A stretch of DNA of 55,000 bases from Chondrilla cf. caribensis (Eukaryota > Porifera > Demospongiae > Chondrillida > Chondrillidae): NCBI GenBank assembly GCA_964020155.1, contig OZ026559.1, forward strand, positions 4,763,174 to 4,818,173. Reading direction: 5' to 3'. Under the pieces are notes generated by a model that saw only the letters and a program-made list of their open reading frames with translations, did not search any database and was not told the DNA's origin. Below, piece after piece: positions 34,701 to 55,000 of the stretch; the stretch's first letter is position 1, and every line of letters starts with the position of its first letter. A program made the position numbers and the translations under genes.

Positions 34701-36586
34701 TTCTCTTCAATTCAAAGCACAAGCTCTCAGGTATGACTTGCTTTATTTCCAATAATCCAGCAATTGCGTGTGTGTTGACCCTTTTAAGAAACATGTCCTG
34801 ATACTTCTTGAAAAATTCTTTGCAGTCAAATTTTCTTTCTACAAACAATAAGTGAAAACAGAAAATGAAAATAATAGAGCTATCCAAAGTATTAACATCA
34901 TTTTCTACATACTCCTCAACACAGAAGAATCATCATTGAAAGTTGAGTTGAATGCTGCTGTTGAATACAAGAACCATGTGATATGTGCCATCAACAATTA
35001 TGAAACAAAATGGACTTCACCTACAGTATGATGTTTTGTATGCATGCATGCATACGTTAAGTATGATGTGTATGTTTCTATTACATCCATGATCCTCCAG
35101 TTCAATCATTAAATGGACTGTTACTGTAGGTAGGTCTCACCTTGTAGTACATTTGCAGCCTTGGCAGAAAGCAGAGCTTCAACAGCGCGGTTGACATCCC
35201 CACCACATGCTTTTAGTAGATTAGCGAGTTTCTTGATATCCTTATCAGGAAACATATCACGGAGCTGTGCAAGTTTGGGATCAGTCGTGGCTTCACTAGG
35301 AGTCGAGAAAAGCCGCTCTGGTTCTTGGTCAGGGAGAGGTGTCACAGGATGTGGCTTAGCCTTTGGGGATCCTGGGGGTGATTCTAGATCAACAGTAGCC
35401 AGGGACTGTTCATTCATGCCTGACTGGTCCTTGTTGGGTGTGCATGGAGAGGGAGAGGACTCAGTGGACTCTGAGTCTTCCTGCCATTTCCCCATCATTT
35501 TGAATACCCTAACAAGCCTCCCCTTGTTCAACAGGTGGGTGATTACCAACTCCTGGACAATGAAGGGGCACACATAAAAACCGTACAAACTGTAACATCT
35601 GGTTCATTCAACCAATGGCATGAAATACTCAATTGTATAATATTACAAATTTGATAACAAACCTGTCATTAAATACCTGAAATACATACTGTGTCTATAT
35701 ACAGTGCAGCATGCTCAGTAAGTACCTAGGTAGATACACACTCCTGGTTAGTACACACTCCTGATTTAGTATACACTCCTGGCTAGTATACACTCCTGGT
35801 TAGTACACACTCCTGGTTAGTACACACTCCTGGTTAGTACACACTCCTGGTTAGTATACACTTTTGGTTGGACCAGGTACACACTTCTGGTTAGTGAGTA
35901 CACTTCACTCAGTCCCCATAGCTCATGTAAACTATATATGCCAACCAATACTGATATTATAGTAATTACCTCTGTTAAGAAGTACGGATTTGGTGTGCCC
36001 TTCAAGGTACTACCAAGCAACCTACCAAGCAAAGTTTTATAGTTACTACCACTACCTTAGTGCATAGACAGGTAGCTAGCTAGTAATTATAAAACAACAA
36101 GTTTACTGAAGAACTAACTTTGTTGGGCGGTTCGCCTGAAGTGACCGTTACACTGCTCGGGAGAGTCCAATTGTCGCTGACGACTTGGATATCTCGTGCT
36201 GGAAGGTGCAGTATCTTCTCCCTGGAAGGAAGAGTGAATACTCGGAAGTGATCAAGTAAACAACGAAACCGTGAACACAAAATTGAACATTCGCCGTCTC
36301 TATAGCTGGATCATAGACCCTATAAAACCTATAAGGCCATAAACCATAGCCATAGACCCTATAAGGTTTTATAGGGTCTATGGCTGGATCAAGGAGATCG
36401 GCTGTAGAGGTCCAGCCATATAGCTACAGATAATACTCCATGTACTAACCCGGACGACATAAAAGCGAGGAATTCGGACTTGTTGCTGTCGATACAAACA
36501 TATCCCAGTTCGTAAGGACCGCCAAGCGACAAAAAGCAGGTAAATTCTTCAGGACCTTCGGTAACAGTTGGAGTTGACGTGGCCAT
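31713..36586 (-). CDS. Gene D: predicted CUE-like / CARD-like / ankyrin fusion protein
   Basis: There are six coding exons: 36586-36450, 36221-36119, 35999-35970, 35552-35141, 34838-34549 and 32954-31713. Phases are 2, 0, 0, 1, 0; 737 residues. Exons 1-4 (227 residues) start MATSTPTVTEGPEEFTC and end with a CUE-like helical bundle (LAQLRDMFPDKDIKKLANLL, KACGGDVNRAVEALLS) after an acidic, Pro/Ser-rich linker. Exon 5 is the CARD-like domain, type shared with B (ERKFDCKEFFKKYQDMF). Exon 6 has about 11 ankyrin repeats; repeats 5 and 6 are an exact 99-bp duplication. No MAS-type leader was found in the expected place. The 302-bp intron between exons 4 and 5 has matching phases (1/1), which is the case for fusion. 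The acceptor of exon 3 is weak. The alternative is two genes, with exons 1-4 ending elsewhere. Confidence 0.65.
32993..33564. mobile_element. MITE family 1, full copy, intron 5 of gene D
   Basis: TACCCCAATGGCTGAAATTT at the left is inverted as AAATTTCAGCCATTAGGGTA at the right, with TA flanks. This is the most complete copy in the window. Confidence 0.8.
33565..34548 (-). other. Rest of intron 5 of gene D
   Basis: It is paralogous to gene A 2,353-3,650 minus the MITE at 2,713-3,066. It provides the empty site for that MITE at about 33,920. No exon seen. Confidence 0.6.
35735..35890. repeat. Minisatellite, 17-bp unit, in intron 3 of gene D
   Basis: About nine copies of TAGTACACACTCCTGGT and close variants. 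Confidence 0.9.
36306..36402. repeat. Inverted repeat in intron 1 of gene D
   Basis: CATAGACCCTATAAAACCTA pairs with TAAGGTTTTATAGGGTCTATG about 30 bp away, and GCTGGATCA lies outside both arms in the same direction. It could be a short palindromic element. Confidence 0.65.
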
Positions 36587-37175
36587 TTTTCAATGAGGTA
36601 ATGTTCTCGGAAAAATATCCCCATATACGCACGTGCACGTATGGTTGTGCAATCGCGCGCAGATGGCGCCAGGAGACGTTCAGTAAGTAGCTATAGCTAT
36701 AAACGTAGTCTAACTTTCGCGGACTTGATCCCACCAGCGTTATGTCTATACGTAGCTAGTACATGCAGTCATTTAGCATGTGTATGTTGTGTTGATACAC
36801 ATGTACACACACAGTGATGGTCACACTTTAATGTTGCAATCAATGCGGTAACATAAGTACATTTTGTTAGTAATTAATCATAACAATGACACTTTTTGTG
36901 TGTACATACATGCATGCAATAATAATAATGACATACAAATGATAATACTGAATGTATGTATTTATGCATGTGTAACGGTAATTTATACATAATAATATTA
37001 TTTAATAACAATATGAACTGTGACTTGTTATTTGGTAATAAAGTCTGCCATAACAACCATCACCAAACAATGATATTGTTACCATGGAAACAGTGTTGAC
37101 ACGGGGAATTGACACAAAGTAAAACAAAAAATAGTTGAAAATAGTTTCCTCTTCTCTACCTTTGTAGTCTCTGTG

Positions 37176-52668
<15,493 letters not shown>

Positions 52669-52956
52669 TAATGCCACTTAGAGGTGGATTGTACTCCACA
52701 AACGAATAGATAAAGCGAACAAAGTGTATTTCTCTGTGAGCGATTCGGTCTTCGAAGGCTGTTTACACACGACACCGTCCCCCAGGAACTGATTTTCACA
52801 TCCGAATCTTCGACGTCACGTGCAACGATGACGTCATCTTATAATTCAATAATCGCGAGAAATCGCACGCGACTACCACGTAACAATGTTGTAGCGAGTT
52901 TATACGTACGTATACCTTACGGACGATGTTCCAAATATACACACGCGCGGTATGAA
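52669..52956 (-). promoter_or_regulatory. Probable 5' UTR and promoter of PHACTR
   Basis: It is higher in GC and CpG than the surroundings (CGCACGCGAC, ACACGCGCGG, CATCGTTGCACGTGACGTCG on the minus strand). It includes a TGACGTCA-like and CACGTGACGTC motif near 52,810-52,830, which resembles a CREB/ATF or E-box type site. A TIR element borders it upstream. Confidence 0.4.
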
Positions 52957-53120
52957 TACAGTGGAGTTTCTTAATGAAGGACACGTTGGACCAGTTTATT
53001 TGTCCACTGTAGAGAGGTTCGTACATTCTCCAGAGGTGAAAAAATGCAATGTCACAAGTTCTGTTTCCATATCCATGGTGTATTCGAAGAGTCCTGTTAC
53101 TAGAGTCCCTCTGTATACAA
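52957..53120. mobile_element. Decayed TIR element (TACAGTGGAG end)
   Basis: Its sequence (AAGGACACGTTGG, CACTGTAGAGAGGTT, CAGAGGTGAAAAA) is the reverse complement of parts of the element at 41,505-41,706. Confidence 0.6.
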
Positions 53121-53647
53121 AACTAATACATTATGTTATGTTATATGTGTCAAGGTCTTTATACTTGATCATATAATCATGACCACCATTGTTGAGTGGT
53201 TTCTCGTAGGTTGTATGGATTAAGGTTACTAGTTAGGAACCTCTCCAACTGACCATGGACCAAGCCAGCAGCTGGACAGCAGGTGGAACTATCCACAACT
53301 GATCTCATCATATGGGGGTGATGATATCACACACACAAGTGCATACACACATGCACACAATGATCTTGGTACACATGCAGCTTGGGCTGTTGACCCCTGC
53401 AACCTTTGAGTTGATTAGATTCTGCCTCCATGGGATCTAATTATAAATTAATATACATGACCACTGTAGCTATGGCGAGCTGATTAAACAATACGTAGTT
53501 CAATTATCTATGATTAAACTAAATATAAAACAATGCAATTCAAATTAGCCATTCATTATAATGTATATTATTATTTGTAATAGTTCCAAAATGCTACATG
53601 CAATAATTATAATAATTATACTATCATATGCATTCTATAAAATTTAA
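53121..53647. other. KAT8-PHACTR intergenic DNA, no gene seen
   Basis: AT-rich; no ORF or element recognised. It may hold the distal PHACTR promoter. Confidence 0.5.
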
Positions 53648-53831
53648 TACAGTAGAAACTCACAAACAACAAGGGACCCACAAAATCAGTTCTTGTTATC
53701 AGATGTTCTTCTTATCAGGATTCACTGACTACATGTACACTACTACAGCAAACCAAATAGGGCTCAAAATGTGGTTTGTGTTAAGCAGGAATTTGCTTTA
53801 AGAGTGATTGTCTTAGCGAGGTTCTACTGTA
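53648..53831. mobile_element. 184-bp TIR element (TACAGTAGAAAC ends)
   Basis: TACAGTAGAAACTC is inverted as GAGGTTCTACTGTA, with TA edges. It is homologous to the element in PHACTR intron 7. Confidence 0.75.
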
Positions 53832-53880
53832 TATAATATAAGGACAAATTATCGTGTTTTGCCTTCAATTCAAAAGTAGA

Positions 53881-53886
53881 TTTATT
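53881..53886 (-). terminator. Candidate polyadenylation signal of the KAT8-like gene
   Basis: TTTATT on the plus strand (AATAAA in the transcript), 400 nt after the stop codon. Confidence 0.35.
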
Positions 53887-54134
53887 GAGTTATCGATGAT
53901 CTGTAACCAAGGTGACAACAGCACTGGGGTTGAGTGTATAATTGCATGTTGAACATATAACTCCATCACACAAAATGCCAGGATTGAAAACTGAGCACGG
54001 TACATGATCCCAATCAACAGTGTTACGTTACAGCCTGCATGCTTTCTACATGCATACCACATGCATATACGAATGACATGACAACAGGTCATTTACATGT
54101 TTAGGGATGTAAAAAATGACATACGCATAAGTTT

Positions 54135-54280
54135 CTTTGCATGTAGGAATGAACAACATGAGGTTGTTTGCATGTGGGGTGCATGTAGGAATGAACAACA
54201 TGAGGTTATTTCCATGTGGTGAGCATGTAGGAATGAATGACATGAGGTTGTTTGCATGTGGCGTGCATGTAGGGACAAAT
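54135..54280. repeat. Minisatellite, about 40-bp unit, likely in the 3' UTR of the KAT8-like gene
   Basis: Three to four copies of GCATGTAGGAATGAACAACA and TGAGGTTGTTTGCATGTGG, ending 6 bp from the stop codon at 54,286. Confidence 0.9.
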
Positions 54281-54285
54281 GACTG

Positions 54286-54499
54286 TTATTTGTTATACTT
54301 GGGTCTCTTGTTCGGAGGATTCCACCGGAGGTAGTCCTTGTCGATACTCAACTTGGGCCGCCGGTACTGAGCACTCTTGAGGTGTTCCTCCACCTGCTTG
54401 GGCTGAACACATATGACGTAGTTTCCCTTCCAATACTTGACCATGTTGAGAGCTTGTAGAGTACTGATTATGTCCTCCTGAGTGAAGCTGGTCATCTCA
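54286..54499 (-). CDS. KAT8: KAT8/MOF-like MYST histone acetyltransferase, last exon
   Basis: One 3'-terminal coding exon follows a TTCTCTGCACAG acceptor (exon from 54,499, entered with one base to complete a codon) and ends TAA at 54,286. It encodes [40 protein letters not shown] and [19 protein letters not shown]. This is the C-terminal end of the MYST catalytic domain. The [24 protein letters not shown] sequence fits KAT8 (MOF) rather than KAT5 or KAT7. The family acetylates histone H4 (K16) in the nucleus. The acetyl-CoA site and zinc finger lie upstream, outside the window (beyond 55,000). Confidence 0.9.
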
Positions 54500-54521
54500 C
54501 TGTGCAGAGAAGAAAGAGGGA

Positions 54522-54706
<185 letters not shown>

Positions 54707-54709
54707 TAG

Positions 54710-54919
54710 TACCGTATAGCGGGAAATTTTCGTGGGACTAAATTTTCGCAGATGGCTCCAAAAATGAAATTTTGCAGACAAAATTTTCACGGATGCTGGC
54801 TGCAATCGCGTGATAGAACCACGAGAACGCCCAATTCGCAGATTTTATTTTCGTGGATGTTTGGCCAACCGTGAAATCTGTGAATATTTTGTCCCACAAA
54901 AATTTCCCACTATACGGTA
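54710..54919. mobile_element. MITE family 2-like element (TACCGTATAGCGGG ends)
   Basis: TACCGTATAGCGGGAAATTT is inverted as AAATTTCCCACTATACGGTA with TA edges. It is about 210 bp, non-coding, with TTTCGCAGA / TCTGCGAAA-like subterminal pairs. Confidence 0.88.
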
Positions 54920-55000
54920 TGTGTGTGTCTGTCTGTCTGTCTGTGTGTGTGTGTGTGTGTGCATGCGTGTGTGCGTGCGTGCGTGCGTATATGTATGTGT

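Overview
This is animal genomic DNA with introns, most likely from a sponge. The evidence is split genes with GT-AG introns, two recognisable metazoan genes (a PHACTR-type phosphatase/actin regulator and the C-terminus of a KAT8/MOF-type histone acetyltransferase), an expansion of death-fold plus ankyrin genes, and many short elements with terminal inverted repeats (TIRs). The TIR families beginning TAGTCTCGCGTAGCC and TACCGTATAGCGGGAAATTT look like those I associate with demosponges, especially Amphimedon. The species is an inference. Every gene I can support is on the minus strand, so transcription runs from right to left.

Layout from right to left: (1) the last coding exon of a KAT8/MOF-like acetyltransferase (54,286-54,499). 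(2) A complete PHACTR gene of nine coding exons (52,668 to 37,176; 452 residues), whose 11.9-kb first intron holds most of the window's simple repeats and a roughly 2-kb minisatellite. (3) Gene D (36,586 to 31,713), which by splice-site and phase arithmetic encodes a CUE-like, CARD-like and 11-ankyrin-repeat fusion. (4-6) Genes C (26,746-23,862), B (16,241-13,022) and A (6,009-537), each with a tiny leader exon, a 290-nt CARD-like exon and one long ankyrin exon; A has an extra coiled-coil exon. All exon junctions for A-D and PHACTR were worked out by hand and keep frame.

Genes A-D lie in a tandem segmental duplication with units of about 12.5, 11, 7.7 and 5.5 kb. Units A-C also carry a decayed ankyrin exon and a copied piece of the 3' end of PHACTR. 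A and B add a microsatellite, a second frameshifted ankyrin fragment and a separate leader exon. Because the units are paralogous, they act as each other's empty sites, and at least six transposon insertions can be bounded by comparison alone: a retroelement fragment in A, a 2.2-kb nested composite in B, and several TIR elements in A, C and D.

Functional reading: a CARD-like domain with ankyrin repeats suggests intracellular recognition or adaptor proteins, possibly in innate immunity, with repeat number and N-terminal leader varying between copies. Gene D would add a ubiquitin-binding-type (CUE) N-terminus. PHACTR and KAT8 are probably conserved single-copy neighbours at the edge of the array. 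No tRNA, rRNA or CRISPR was recognised.
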